Notes: generated from the letters alone by a model not told the origin. Positions 41,906 through 50,983 are shown, numbered from the stretch's first letter. The stretch is DNA of 64,000 nucleotides from Bacillota bacterium (GCA_023460035.1 JAEWRN010000033.1:1-64000), one strand, 5' to 3'. Made by a program: numbers and translations.

Positions 41906-44124
41906 CAAAACTGGCAAAATACCTAAAGCCCTACCTGCCTTTGCTGCTGGTGGCCATTGTACTGCTGTTTGTACAGGCCAATGCTGACTTGAACCTGCCG
42001 AACTACATGTCCGACATCGTGAATGTTGGTATTCAGCAGGGCGGTGTGGAGTACAGCTACCCCGCTGTCATCAGTGACAACGGCCTGACGCTGATGAAAA
42101 CCTTTATGACCGACGAAGAGCGCACGCTGGCCGATGCCTCTTACCATAAAGTGACCTCTGGCAGCGAGGAATACACCACGCTTGCCAAAACCTACACCAG
42201 CCTTGGCGACACTGTTTGGGCGGTAAATGATTTGAGCAAAGAGGACAGCACCGCTTTGAACACCGCATTCAGCCAATCCGGCTATGCGATGGTCGAACTG
42301 ATGAAGCAGGTGTCCGGCGGCAGCAACACGGCGGCCGACATGACCGGCACCAGTGACGTGCAGTTTGACTTTACGCAGATCTACGCCATGATGCCGATGC
42401 TGGCACAACAGCAGCCCGCCATTGACGCTGCAATTGAAACCGCGTCACAGGCACCGGAGCAGCTGACCAGCGGCACCGGCGCCGTGTTTGCGAAAAGCTT
42501 CCTCGCCGAGCTGGGTGCCGACACCGGTGCCATTCAGTCGGCCTATATCCGCAAGACCGGCGGCAAAATGCTGGCCATCTCACTGGTCAGCGCCGCCGCC
42601 AGCATTCTGGTGGGGTTATTTGCATCCCGCATTGGCGCGGGCGCCTCACGCACCCTGCGCGGCGACGTGTTTCAAAAGGTCAGCCATTTTACAAATGCCG
42701 AGTTTGACAAGTTTTCGACTGCCAGCCTGATTACCCGCACAACCAACGACATCACGCAGATGCAGCAGATTATCACGATGGGCCTGCGCATGATTTGCTA
42801 CGCCCCGATTCTTGGCATTGGCGGCATTTTTATGGCGCTGTCAAAAAGCCCGAACATGAGCTGGGTGCTTGCCGTGGGCGTTGGCTTTATCTTGATTTTG
42901 ATTCTGGTCATCTACCGCATTGGCATGCCGAAATTCAAGATTATGCAAAAGCTGGTGGACAAGCTGAACCTTGTCACCCGTGAAAGCCTGTCCGGTATGA
43001 TGGTCATTCGCGCGTTTGGTACCCAAAGCTTTGAAGAGAAGCGCTTTGACGACGCAAACGAGGATTTGAAGCGCACGAACCTGTTTGTCAACCGGCTGGT
43101 GTCGCTGATGTTCCCCGCCATGATGTTTGTGATGAACCTGATGACCGTGCTAATCATCTGGGTGGGCGCACACCAGATTGCCGACAGCCAGATGCAGATT
43201 GGCGATATGCTTGCGTTTATGCAGTATGCCATGCAGATTATGTTCAGCTTTTTGATGCTGAGTATGATGTTCATCATGATCCCGCGTGCGGCGGTTTCGG
43301 CCGACCGCATCAATGAAGTGCTGAGCACCGAAACCAGCATCCATGACCCTGAAAGCCCTGCCGAGCTGGGCAGCCGTGCAAAAGGCGAAGTGGAATTTCA
43401 CGACGTGTCCTTCCGCTATGGGGCGGCAGACGCCGACGTACTGCAGCACATCAGTTTTGTGGCAAAGCCGGGCGAGACGACCGCCTTTATCGGCTCTACC
43501 GGCAGCGGTAAATCCACACTGGTCAACCTGGTGCCGCGCTTTTACGATGTCACCGAGGGCAGCATCACGCTGGACGGCGTGGATATTCGCGACCTGACAC
43601 AGGGGCAACTGCGCGACCAGATTGGCTATGTGCCGCAAAAGGGGCTGCTGTTCTCGGGCACCATTGCCAGCAACCTGCGCTACGGCGATGAAAATGCCGA
43701 CGACGCGCTGCTGCAACAGGCGGCCGACATTGCGCAGGCAACCGAATTTATCAGCACGAAGCCTGAAGGGTTTGAAACCCCCATCAGCCAAGGCGGTGCC
43801 AATGTGTCCGGCGGGCAAAAGCAGCGCCTCTCCATTGCGCGGGCACTGGTGAAAAAGGCTGCTGTGTATATTTTTGACGATTCTTTCTCCGCACTGGACT
43901 TTAAGACCGACGCGGCTTTGCGCCATGCGCTGCATGACGTGACCCGGCAGAGCACGGTATTGCTGGTGGCACAGCGCATTTCGACCATTATGAACGCCGA
44001 TCAGATTATTGTGCTGGACGACGGCAAGATGGTCGGCAGAGGCACCCACCGCGAGCTGATGGAAAATTGCGCAGCCTACCGCGAAATTGCGCTGTCGCAG
44101 CTCTCAAAGGAGGAGTTGGCATGA
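41902..44124 (+). CDS. ABC exporter half-transporter, degenerate ATP site
   Basis: 740 residues, about 150 longer than usual. After the first helix (about 10-32) comes a roughly 185-residue extracytoplasmic insertion (about 40-225), then the remaining five helices and the ATPase domain: GSTGSGKST (Walker A), VSGGQKQR (signature) and Walker B IFDDSFSALD, in which Asp replaces the catalytic Glu. Such a site is normal in one half of heterodimeric exporters (BmrCD, TM287/288 type). The partner follows with a four-base overlap. Multidrug or lipid export is likely, and MarR control supports drugs. Confidence 0.9.
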   Translation: MTKLAKYLKPYLPLLLVAIVLLFVQANADLNLPNYMSDIVNVGIQQGGVEYSYPAVISDNGLTLMKTFMTDEERTLADASYHKVTSGSEEYTTLAKTYTSLGDTVWAVNDLSKEDSTALNTAFSQSGYAMVELMKQVSGGSNTAADMTGTSDVQFDFTQIYAMMPMLAQQQPAIDAAIETASQAPEQLTSGTGAVFAKSFLAELGADTGAIQSAYIRKTGGKMLAISLVSAAASILVGLFASRIGAGASRTLRGDVFQKVSHFTNAEFDKFSTASLITRTTNDITQMQQIITMGLRMICYAPILGIGGIFMALSKSPNMSWVLAVGVGFILILILVIYRIGMPKFKIMQKLVDKLNLVTRESLSGMMVIRAFGTQSFEEKRFDDANEDLKRTNLFVNRLVSLMFPAMMFVMNLMTVLIIWVGAHQIADSQMQIGDMLAFMQYAMQIMFSFLMLSMMFIMIPRAAVSADRINEVLSTETSIHDPESPAELGSRAKGEVEFHDVSFRYGAADADVLQHISFVAKPGETTAFIGSTGSGKSTLVNLVPRFYDVTEGSITLDGVDIRDLTQGQLRDQIGYVPQKGLLFSGTIASNLRYGDENADDALLQQAADIAQATEFISTKPEGFETPISQGGANVSGGQKQRLSIARALVKKAAVYIFDDSFSALDFKTDAALRHALHDVTRQSTVLLVAQRISTIMNADQIIVLDDGKMVGRGTHRELMENCAAYREIALSQLSKEELA

Positions 44125-45983
44125 GCGAACAAAAAAAGCAGCCCCGCCAGGGCGGGCCAATGGGTGGCGGCCCGATGGGCGGCCACGGCATGATGCCGGG
44201 CGAAAAGGCAAAAGACTTTAAAGGCACTTTTAAAAAGCTGATCCGTTATTTAAAAGATTACCACACCACTATTGTAATCGTGGTCGTCGCCGCTATTTTT
44301 TCGTCGGTGTTTGCCATTGCGGGCCCCAAGGTGATGGCCCGCGCCACCAATAAGCTGTTCGAGGGCATTTTGGCCCTGATCGCCGGCACCGGCAACATCG
44401 ACTTTGGCTACATCGGCGGCATTATTCTGATTCTGGTCGCGCTGTACGGCGTGTCGTTTTTGCTCTCGTCGCTGCAGGGCTGGATGATGACCGGCGTGAC
44501 CCAAAAGGTCACTTACAAGCTGCGGCGGGACATCAGCGAAAAGATTAACCGGCTGCCGCTGCGATACTTTGATGGCACGAGCACCGGCGACGTGCTTTCG
44601 CGCGTGACCAACGACGTTGACACCCTGAGCCAGAGCATGAACCAAAGCCTGTCACAGATTGTCACCAGCATCACGACCGTCATCGGCGTTTTGGTGATGA
44701 TGCTGACAATCAGCCCGCTGATGACACTGGCCGCCATTTTAGTGCTGCCGATCTCGCTGATTTTCGTGACCCAAATCGTCAAGCGCAGCCAGCCATTTTT
44801 TGCACGCCAGCAAAAGACCCTTGGCGAAGCAAACGGCCATATAGAGGAGATGTACGGCGGGCAGATTGTCGTGCGGGCCTTTAACGGCGAGGGGCGCAGC
44901 ATTGAAACCTTTGGCGAAATTAACGACCGCCTGTACGATTCGGCTTGGAAAAGCCAGTTTTTGTCTGGCTTGATGATGCCGCTGATGACCTTTGTCGGCA
45001 ACCTTGGGTATGTGGCGATTTGTGTGCTGGGCGGCTGGCTGACCATTAAGGGCAGCATCAGCGTGGGCGATATTCAGGCGTTCATTCAGTATGTGCGCAG
45101 CTTTAACCAGCCCATCACCCAGCTGGCCAACATCAGCAACGTGCTGCAGCAGACGGCCGCCGCGGCAGAGCGGGTATTTGAGTTTTTGGGTGAAGAGGAA
45201 GAGACCCCCGACCCCGCACAGCCGGTACCGGTTGACGCGGTAGACGGTTCGGTGGCCTTTGCACATGTGAAATTTGGTTACAACGAGGACAAAACCATCA
45301 TCCACGATTTTTCACACGTGGTGCAGCCCGGCCAAAAGGTGGCCATTGTGGGCCCCACCGGCGCCGGCAAGACCACCATTGTCAAGCTGCTTATGCGTTT
45401 TTATGACGTGAACGAGGGCGCGATTTTAGTGGACGGGTACGACCTGCGGCAGTTTGCCCGCAACGACCTGCGCGGCCTGTTTGGCATGGTGTTGCAGGAC
45501 ACCTGGCTTTATAACGGCACGATTATGGAGAATATCCGCTACGGCCGGCTGGGTGCCAGCGACGAAGAGGTGTATGCTGCCGCAAAGCTGGCGGGGGTGG
45601 AGCACTTCATCCACACCCTGCCGGACGGCTACGAGACCGTGCTGAACGAGGAAGCGAGCAACATCAGCCAGGGGCAAAAACAGCTTTTGACAATTGCCCG
45701 CGCCGTGCTGAGCGACCCGAAGATTTTGATTTTGGACGAAGCGACCAGCAGCGTGGACACTCGCACCGAGCTGCATATTCAGCACGCGATGGAGCGGCTG
45801 ATGGAGGGCCGCACCAGCTTTGTAATTGCGCACCGGCTGTCGACCATTCGTGACAGCGACGTGATTTTGGTGATGCGGGACGGCGATATTGTAGAGGTGG
45901 GCAACCACAACGACCTGCTGGCACGCGGCGGCTTTTACGCCGACTTGTACCAAAGCCAGTTTGAGCCGGAGGAAATTGCCTGA
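44121..45983 (+). CDS. ABC exporter half-transporter, catalytic partner
   Basis: About 620 residues from the ATG at 44121 (AAAGGAGG upstream). A Gly/Met/Pro-rich N-terminus (GGPMGGGPMGGHGMMPG) precedes six helices. The ATPase domain keeps GPTGAGKTT, a signature variant ISQGQKQ and a full Walker B ILILDEATSSVD with the catalytic Glu, then IAHRLST. It supplies the consensus catalytic Glu to the heterodimer with the preceding gene's product. The repetitive N-tail is typical of these partner subunits. Confidence 0.92.
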   Translation: MSEQKKQPRQGGPMGGGPMGGHGMMPGEKAKDFKGTFKKLIRYLKDYHTTIVIVVVAAIFSSVFAIAGPKVMARATNKLFEGILALIAGTGNIDFGYIGGIILILVALYGVSFLLSSLQGWMMTGVTQKVTYKLRRDISEKINRLPLRYFDGTSTGDVLSRVTNDVDTLSQSMNQSLSQIVTSITTVIGVLVMMLTISPLMTLAAILVLPISLIFVTQIVKRSQPFFARQQKTLGEANGHIEEMYGGQIVVRAFNGEGRSIETFGEINDRLYDSAWKSQFLSGLMMPLMTFVGNLGYVAICVLGGWLTIKGSISVGDIQAFIQYVRSFNQPITQLANISNVLQQTAAAAERVFEFLGEEEETPDPAQPVPVDAVDGSVAFAHVKFGYNEDKTIIHDFSHVVQPGQKVAIVGPTGAGKTTIVKLLMRFYDVNEGAILVDGYDLRQFARNDLRGLFGMVLQDTWLYNGTIMENIRYGRLGASDEEVYAAAKLAGVEHFIHTLPDGYETVLNEEASNISQGQKQLLTIARAVLSDPKILILDEATSSVDTRTELHIQHAMERLMEGRTSFVIAHRLSTIRDSDVILVMRDGDIVEVGNHNDLLARGGFYADLYQSQFEPEEIA

Positions 45984-46015
45984 CCCGCTGCCAAAGCAAA
46001 CCGGTTATTTAAAGC

Positions 46016-46044
46016 AAGGGCCCTGCCAAATGGCAGGGCCCTTG
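46016..46044 (+). terminator. Terminator of MarR/ABC exporter operon
   Basis: CAAGGGCCCTGCCA and TGGCAGGGCCCTTG with a two-base loop, followed by CTTTGTT. It lies 33 bases after the exporter stop. Confidence 0.85.
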
Positions 46045-46406
46045 CTTTGTTATTTGTTCTATTGCAGGCAAACCCGGCAGCCATGCCGCTGCCCGCCGCG
46101 ATTTTTACCCGCGCGGCTTTGCCCGGCGGCAGGCCCGTTGCTTAAAAAAAACGCGGCCCATAGCCGGTGGCTTTGCGGCGGTAGCAGCACCCCCACCCCA
46201 TACGGGCAGGGCGGCATGCGATGGCGGGGTAAAGCTTGTAATAAAACCCCGGCAAATACCGCGACGCAAACGCCAATAGAAAGGCCAAGCCGCGTGTCAA
46301 AAGCTAATAGAAATCGTTTTAAACAGAGGGCGCGGTATCGTTTGAGCCCGCTGCCTGCTGTTTGCCATCATTGGCCAAATTACCCGGCGCCGGCAGAGGC
46401 CCCGGG
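46045..46406. other. Intergenic region without recognised gene
   Basis: About 360 bases. Overlapping frames on both strands lack ribosome binding sites and recognisable protein content. I see no RNA gene or repeat worth naming. Confidence 0.4.
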
Positions 46407-46682
46407 TCAGCGCGCGTGTTTGCGGGGCGGTGCCTGTTTGCCGGCGGGCCAAAAGGTGGTCTGCCCGCATACCTGCCCCGGCGGGGTGGGTGCCATGGGG
46501 GGCTCTTCGCTTTGCAGTGCTGCTTGCAAATCAGCCTCGGCTGCCTGCAACTGCGCAAGCAATACTGCCATGCGGGCCGCGCCGGGGGCACGCCCTGCCT
46601 CCAGCTGACCCGCAGTGTAAAGCTGCAAGGCTGCCGCCGCGCGGTACACGGCCTTTGCGTGTGCCGCAAGCTGCTCTTTCAT
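46407..46682 (-). CDS. Small hypothetical protein
   Basis: 91 residues, Ala-rich and helical (AVYRAAAALQLYTAGQLEAG, then AVLLAQLQAAEADLQAAL), ending in a Pro/Lys-rich tail. GGGGG stands before the ATG and the gene follows the TIGR03915-like gene by 19 bases on the same strand. Coding is plausible but not certain. I know no family. Confidence 0.45.
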   Translation of the reverse strand: MKEQLAAHAKAVYRAAAALQLYTAGQLEAGRAPGAARMAVLLAQLQAAEADLQAALQSEEPPMAPTPPGQVCGQTTFWPAGKQAPPRKHAR

Positions 46683-46701
46683 CCTTCGCTACCCCCTTTA
46701 A

Positions 46702-47541
46702 TCAAACCGGTTGCGGCTGCAAGGCCCCGTATTCTACCGTGCCGGGCGGCAGCAACGGCGGCGGCTGGTCGGCGGCGGCCAGCGTGTCAAGGTCCGCCTG
46801 CATTTCGGTCAGGCAGGCCCAATAGCGCCTCGGCATATGGGTGCGCTGGCAAACTGGGTTGCGCCGTGCCTCAATGGCAATGGTGTCGTAAAAGCGCTTC
46901 CACAGCCGCCGCACCACCTGCTCTTCGCCGGTGGGCGGGGGCAGCGTCAGCGCATCGACCGGCACCAACTTTGCCGTATGCTGCTGCCAGATGAGTGCCG
47001 CGTGGTTTGTTTTGTCATAAATCAAAAAGGTCTCGTTGCGAAACCGGCTGCAAAAATGCGGTGCAATCAGCGGCAGCACAAAGTTTTTGGGCTCTATTTC
47101 CGCCACCATGCCCTGCCCCACATCTGAAAAGCGGATGAGCCCCTTGTACATATGCGCTTCGTTGTACAGCTTGCGCACCGCCCCCGCCGCCGCGGCAACC
47201 ACCTCGTTGCCCAGCATCGTGGTGACAACCGTGCCCCGCTCGAACGCAAGGCGGGTAAAGTCCAGCGCCAGCAGGGCCTTGTCCTGCTGGCCGGACAAAA
47301 ACAAATCGCGCACGGTGGCCGCCGCAAGGGGGGACACCTTTTCTTCCAGCCCGTGCAACACCCGCAGCGCCTTATCGGGCTGGGTTTCTATTGGCAGCAC
47401 CCCAAACAGGCTGGGTTGCAATGCGCTTTGCGCACAAATTTGCACCGGGCGCTCTTTGCGCACAAACGCCTCAAAAATGCAACACAGCATGCCCTCAAAG
47501 CTGCCGTCGTACACATAGATTAAATTGCCTGCGACACACAT
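46702..47541 (-). CDS. Putative DNA repair protein, TIGR03915/DUF4130 type
   Basis: 279 residues. YVYDGSFEGMLCCIFEAF at the N-terminus and RNPVCQRTHMPRRYWACLTEM at the C-terminus are hallmarks of the DUF4130 family, always found beside a radical SAM protein. The central part includes IRFSDVGQGMVAEIEPKNFVLPLI. Members are proposed to act in DNA modification or repair, and the chemistry is not established. It overlaps the radical SAM gene by 22 bases, so the two are translationally coupled. Confidence 0.88.
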   Translation of the reverse strand: MCVAGNLIYVYDGSFEGMLCCIFEAFVRKERPVQICAQSALQPSLFGVLPIETQPDKALRVLHGLEEKVSPLAAATVRDLFLSGQQDKALLALDFTRLAFERGTVVTTMLGNEVVAAAAGAVRKLYNEAHMYKGLIRFSDVGQGMVAEIEPKNFVLPLIAPHFCSRFRNETFLIYDKTNHAALIWQQHTAKLVPVDALTLPPPTGEEQVVRRLWKRFYDTIAIEARRNPVCQRTHMPRRYWACLTEMQADLDTLAAADQPPPLLPPGTVEYGALQPQPV

Positions 47542-48830
47542 TCCGACGCCACCTCCAACAGTTCGGCCTGCGACGGTGCGCTGCTGGTGCCAAACAACGT
47601 CAGCTGTTCTGCCTTTGCCAGCGGCGCGCCGTCGATCAGCGCGCGCACCGTGTTTTGCGGCGTGATGCTCAGCCCCGGCCGCATTTTGCCCTTGCAGAGC
47701 AAAAAGTATTGTGCGCGTTTCAGTACCACCCCGATGCGCTTTAAGTCGTCCCAGTCCAGCTTACCCGCCCGCCGCGCGTGCGCAATGCGCTTTGCGCTGA
47801 CCGGCCCAACACCCGGCACTCGCAACAGCGTTTCGTACGGGACGCGGTTGACCTCCACGGGGAACTGCTCTAAATGGTTGACGGCCCAGTTGCATTTGGG
47901 GTCGAGAAACGGGTTGAACTCCTGATGTTCCTCGTCCAGAATTTCGGACGCCTCGAAATCGTAATACCGCAGCAGCCAGTCGGCCTGGTACAGCCGGTGC
48001 TCGCGCAGCAGCGGGGGTTTGGTGTCCAGCGCGGGCAGCAACGCGTTTTCGGCCACCGGGATATACGCCGAAAAAAACACCCGTTTCAGCTGGTATTTGT
48101 GGTACAGCCCCTCGGTGAGGCGCAAAATTTGATAATCGGTCTCCGGTGTTGCCCCGACAATCATCTGTGTGCTTTGCCCTGCCGAGGCAAACTTTTCGGC
48201 GGTTTTGTATTTTACAAGGCTTTCTTTACTCTCTGTAATACCATCGCGAATGGTGGCCATAGGGCCCAAAATATTCTGCTTGCTTTTATTGGGGGCCAGC
48301 AGCGCAAGGCTGCGCTGCGAGGGCAGTTCAATGTTGACGCTCAGCCGGTTGGCCAGCACGCCAAGGCGCGCAATCAGCAGCGGGTCGGTGCCGGGGATGG
48401 CTTTGGCGTGGATATACCCGGTAAAGTGGTACGGGCCGCGCAACAGCTCTAACGTTTTGATGATCTGCTCGGTGGCGTAGTCTGGGCTGCGCTGCACCCC
48501 GCTGCTTAAAAACAGACCCTCAATATAGTTGCGCCGGTAAAAGCTCATCGTCAAATCGGCAAGCTCGGTGGGGGTAAACGCCGCGCGGGGTGTTTCGTTG
48601 CTGTGCCGGTTGACACAGTACTGGCAGTCAAACACGCAGACATTCGTCATCAGCACCTTGAGCAGCGAAACGCAGCGCCCGTCCGCCGACCAGGTGTGGC
48701 AGATACCGCAGTCTGCGGTGCTGCCAAGCCCCGCGCCGGTGGGGGCAGAATCCCCCGCCCCGGACGACGTACAGGCAACATCGTACTTTGCCGCATCGGT
48801 CAAAATTGTCAGTTTTTCAAGCACATCCAC
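47520..48830 (-). CDS. Putative DNA modification/repair radical SAM protein
   Basis: About 436 residues from a GTG at 48828-48830, six bases after AGGGGGG. An in-frame ATG at 48893 lies within a terminator hairpin and is rejected. The cluster motif is CVFDCQYC (CxxxCxxC) near residue 65. Preceding Cys (DCGICHTWS) may bind another cofactor. A helix-hairpin-helix (LLRVPGVGPVSAKRIAHAR) near 340 suggests DNA binding. This matches the TIGR03916 family partnered with DUF4130 proteins, an SplB-like repair pair by proposal. Confidence 0.88.
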   Translation of the reverse strand: MDVLEKLTILTDAAKYDVACTSSGAGDSAPTGAGLGSTADCGICHTWSADGRCVSLLKVLMTNVCVFDCQYCVNRHSNETPRAAFTPTELADLTMSFYRRNYIEGLFLSSGVQRSPDYATEQIIKTLELLRGPYHFTGYIHAKAIPGTDPLLIARLGVLANRLSVNIELPSQRSLALLAPNKSKQNILGPMATIRDGITESKESLVKYKTAEKFASAGQSTQMIVGATPETDYQILRLTEGLYHKYQLKRVFFSAYIPVAENALLPALDTKPPLLREHRLYQADWLLRYYDFEASEILDEEHQEFNPFLDPKCNWAVNHLEQFPVEVNRVPYETLLRVPGVGPVSAKRIAHARRAGKLDWDDLKRIGVVLKRAQYFLLCKGKMRPGLSITPQNTVRALIDGAPLAKAEQLTLFGTSSAPSQAELLEVASECVSQAI

Positions 48831-48853
48831 CGTGCGCCCCCCCTTAACAAAAA

Positions 48854-48889
48854 GCCCGCAGCCAAAACGTACACCGTTTTGGCTGCGGG
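48854..48889 (-). terminator. Terminator between small-ORF pair and radical SAM gene
   Basis: CCCGCAGCCAAAACG and CGTTTTGGCTGCGGG with a short loop, followed on the minus strand by CTTTTTG. It is placed 16 bases after the 49-residue ORF and 24 bases before the radical SAM start, so it could end the first transcript or attenuate read-through. Confidence 0.8.
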
Positions 48890-48904
48890 ACATTACCTGC
48901 CTGT

Positions 48905-49054
48905 TTAGCCGCCGTAAAAATACGCCAATGCCGCGCCAATGCTTTCAATCGGCATCTGCGCCTGTTCGCGGTACCAGATCGCCCGCTGGATCTGGCGGGC
49001 ACAAAGCGGGCCGCCCAGCCGTTTGGCAAGATACTCAAGCTCCCAATTTGCCAT
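48905..49054 (-). CDS. Small ORF, 49 residues
   Basis: A short gene beginning MANWELEYLAKRLGG, with AAAAGGGGG before its ATG (49052-49054). The product has one Cys and a helical body (QIQRAIWYREQAQM, then IGAALAYFYGG). It is 15 bases downstream of the small membrane protein gene and shares its divergent promoter with the S24 repressor. Function unknown. Confidence 0.65.
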   Translation of the reverse strand: MANWELEYLAKRLGGPLCARQIQRAIWYREQAQMPIESIGAALAYFYGG

Positions 49055-49069
49055 GTTGCCTGCCCCCTT

Positions 49070-49324
49070 TTAAGCCACGCGGCGCAGCGGGGTGTCACCG
49101 CCCGCCTTTTGGGGCTGCAACGCCGGGCGCCGACGCGCCGCCCTGTGGCGGCGCGGGGCCGAAAACCCTGCTGAAAACAAGCTGAAGCTTAACCATGAAA
49201 GCACTGCCGCTAACGGCAGGCCCAGCAGCGAGCGGGCCGACGAAAGCGAAACCCCGCCCAAAAATGCGAGGGCCGCAAGGCCCGCAAAAATAGCAAGTAA
49301 ATTGAACCAAAATGATTTCATCAT
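49070..49324 (-). CDS. Small membrane protein
   Basis: 84 residues. Two hydrophobic segments (about 5-24 and 33-52) are followed by an Arg-rich tail (PRRHRAARRRP). GGGGG stands seven bases before the ATG. It is divergent from the self-cleaving S24 repressor gene and heads the short two-gene unit. By position it recalls the divergent yneA gene beside lexA in Bacillus, which encodes a small SOS division inhibitor, but there is no LysM or other YneA feature. That role is only a suggestion. Confidence 0.6.
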   Translation of the reverse strand: MMKSFWFNLLAIFAGLAALAFLGGVSLSSARSLLGLPLAAVLSWLSFSLFSAGFSAPRRHRAARRRPALQPQKAGGDTPLRRVA

Positions 49325-49383
49325 GTTATATCCCCCTACCGATTGTACGCGGTCAAAGAGTGGTTTTCCGTGTCTTCATCATA

Positions 49384-49477
49384 TTACAACCATGAGTTGT
49401 TGTCAAGTGTTTTTACAACCATTTTTATAACTTTCTTTACAAATACAAAAAATAGTTGTATACTTGATGCAGACAAC
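49384..49477. promoter_or_regulatory. Divergent promoters with ACAAC/GTTGT operators
   Basis: Plus promoter TTTACA (49436-49441), 17-base spacer, TATACT (49459-49464). Minus promoter TTGACA, 17-base spacer, TATGAT near 49383-49406. The palindrome ACAAC-5-GTTGT (49386-49400) lies in the minus promoter's spacer. Further single ACAAC or GTTGT half-sites stand at 49415, 49455 (touching the plus -10) and 49473. The S24 repressor probably binds here and controls both directions. Confidence 0.65.
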
Positions 49478-49491
49478 AGGAGGTGGCAACG

Positions 49492-50103
49492 ATGTTTGCA
49501 GAAACATTAAAAAAGCTGCGCCGCACAAAAAAAATAAGCCAGGTGGCGCTGGCCGAACACCTTGGCATCACCCAGCAGGCGGTGGGCAAATGGGAAACCG
49601 GCCGCAGCCAGCCGGACCCGCAGACACTGCGCAGCCTTGCTGATTATTTTGACGTGACGACCGATTACCTGCTGGGGCGCGCGGGCCGCGCACCGGTGGT
49701 GGGCTATGCCGCCGCGGGCGAACACCCCATCCCCGTCGTGGGCACGGTGCGCGCCGGGTTTGGCGCCCTTGCGCTGGAAGAGGACTGCGGTGTGGAGTAC
49801 GCCCGTGTAAAGGACCCGGAAAATTACTTTTATTTAATTGTGCGCGGCAACAGCATGGAGCCCCGCATTCAAGACGGCGACCTTGCGCTGGTGCACAGGC
49901 AGAATGCGCTGGAGGACGGCGACCTTGGCGTGATTGTGTTTGGCGACGACGGCGAGGGCACACTGAAAAAGTTTATGCGCCGCGGCAATACGGTAATTTT
50001 GCAGCCCTTTAACCCCGAATATCAGCCGCAAATTTTGGTGGGCGAAGAGCTGGAGCAGCTGTACATTGCCGGCAAAGTGGTAGAAACCAAAACAAAATGG
50101 TGA
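49492..50103 (+). CDS. XRE-S24 self-cleaving repressor (LexA/CI-like)
   Basis: About 203 residues from the ATG at 49492 with AGGAGG upstream. The XRE helix-turn-helix spans about 3-65 (SQVALAEHLGITQQAVGKWE). The S24 peptidase domain follows, with cleavage site VRAGFGA (Ala-Gly), Ser nucleophile in RGNSMEPRI and Lys in GTLKKFM. This is a phage-CI-type damage-responsive repressor, not a classical LexA, whose DNA domain is winged. It is likely to release its targets after RecA-stimulated self-cleavage. Confidence 0.9.
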   Translation: MFAETLKKLRRTKKISQVALAEHLGITQQAVGKWETGRSQPDPQTLRSLADYFDVTTDYLLGRAGRAPVVGYAAAGEHPIPVVGTVRAGFGALALEEDCGVEYARVKDPENYFYLIVRGNSMEPRIQDGDLALVHRQNALEDGDLGVIVFGDDGEGTLKKFMRRGNTVILQPFNPEYQPQILVGEELEQLYIAGKVVETKTKW

Positions 50104-50190
50104 CACCGGGTACCCACCGGTTTGCAGCAGGTGCCTTTGTGTGCCTGCTGTTTTATTGTTTAAAACACCTTTTGCCGAAAGGAGAACGCC

Positions 50191-50931
50191 TTGCTGTCGC
50201 AGAATTTCATCACCGGGGTGCAGCTTGCCGCCGCGCCGCCGAAAAACAACTATATTGCCGCGCTGCCCGCGGTGCGCCACCTTGGCAGCCGCCGGTTTAC
50301 AATGCCCGTCACCTTTTTTGTGGGTGAAAACGGCACCGGCAAATCGACCCTGTTAGAGGCCCTTGCTATTAGCTGCGGGCTGAATGCCGAGGGCGGCGGG
50401 CGCAACTTTAATTTTAGCTCGCGCGCCACGCACTCTGATTTGTGGCAGTACCTGACCGTGCGCCGGGGGGCGGTGCGGCCCAAAGACACGTTTTTTTTGC
50501 GGGCCGAAAGCTTTTATAACCTTGCCAGCGAAGTGGAAAAGCTGGAAAACGACGGCCCGCCGGGCCTGCTGGATTACTACGGCGGCAAATCGTTACACGA
50601 GCAGTCGCACGGCGAAAGCTTTTTGGCCCTTGCTCTGAACCGGTTTTCTGCCGGCGGGCTGTACTTTTTGGACGAACCCGAGGCCGCGCTTTCGCCCACA
50701 CGGCAGCTTTCGCTGCTGTGCCTGTTGCACCGGCTTTCGGCACAGGGGGCACAGTTATTCATTGCGACCCACTCGCCACTGTTGATGGCCTGCCCCGGCG
50801 CCGAGGTGTTGCTGTTTGACCGCGACGGCATCCACCCCACCGACTACCGCCACACCGAGCATTACGAGGTGACCCGCCGCTTTTTAAACGACCCGGACGG
50901 CATGCTGCGCCAGCTGCTAGAAGATTGTTGA
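50191..50931 (+). CDS. AAA/ABC-type ATPase (predicted ATP-binding protein)
   Basis: 246 residues from a TTG start after AAAGGAGA. Walker A is GENGTGKST, the signature-like segment is SHGESFLALALNRF, Walker B is GLYFLDEPEAAL and a His motif lies in FIATHSPLLM. This is the stand-alone ABC/SMC-like ATPase group (AAA_21/AAA_15). Such ATPases occur in DNA repair and phage defence. It follows the S24 repressor gene on the same strand by 87 bases and might belong to its regulon. Function not established. Confidence 0.85.
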   Translation: MLSQNFITGVQLAAAPPKNNYIAALPAVRHLGSRRFTMPVTFFVGENGTGKSTLLEALAISCGLNAEGGGRNFNFSSRATHSDLWQYLTVRRGAVRPKDTFFLRAESFYNLASEVEKLENDGPPGLLDYYGGKSLHEQSHGESFLALALNRFSAGGLYFLDEPEAALSPTRQLSLLCLLHRLSAQGAQLFIATHSPLLMACPGAEVLLFDRDGIHPTDYRHTEHYEVTRRFLNDPDGMLRQLLEDC

Positions 50932-50940
50932 ATTTACCAC

Positions 50941-50983
50941 AAAAAAAGCAGCGGCACCCCCGCAGGGTGCCGCTGCTTTTACA
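50941..50983 (+). terminator. Terminator after ATPase gene
   Basis: AAAAGCAGCGGCACCC and GGGTGCCGCTGCTTTT with a five-base loop. The A- and T-runs make it bidirectional. Confidence 0.85.

Noticed and set aside
47520..48893. Longer radical SAM protein starting at ATG 48893
   Set aside because: The extension runs through a perfect terminator hairpin (48854-48889). A GTG at 48828-48830 has a strong ribosome binding site.
49492..50103. Classical LexA
   Set aside because: The DNA-binding domain is XRE-type rather than the LexA winged helix. It is called CI-like instead.
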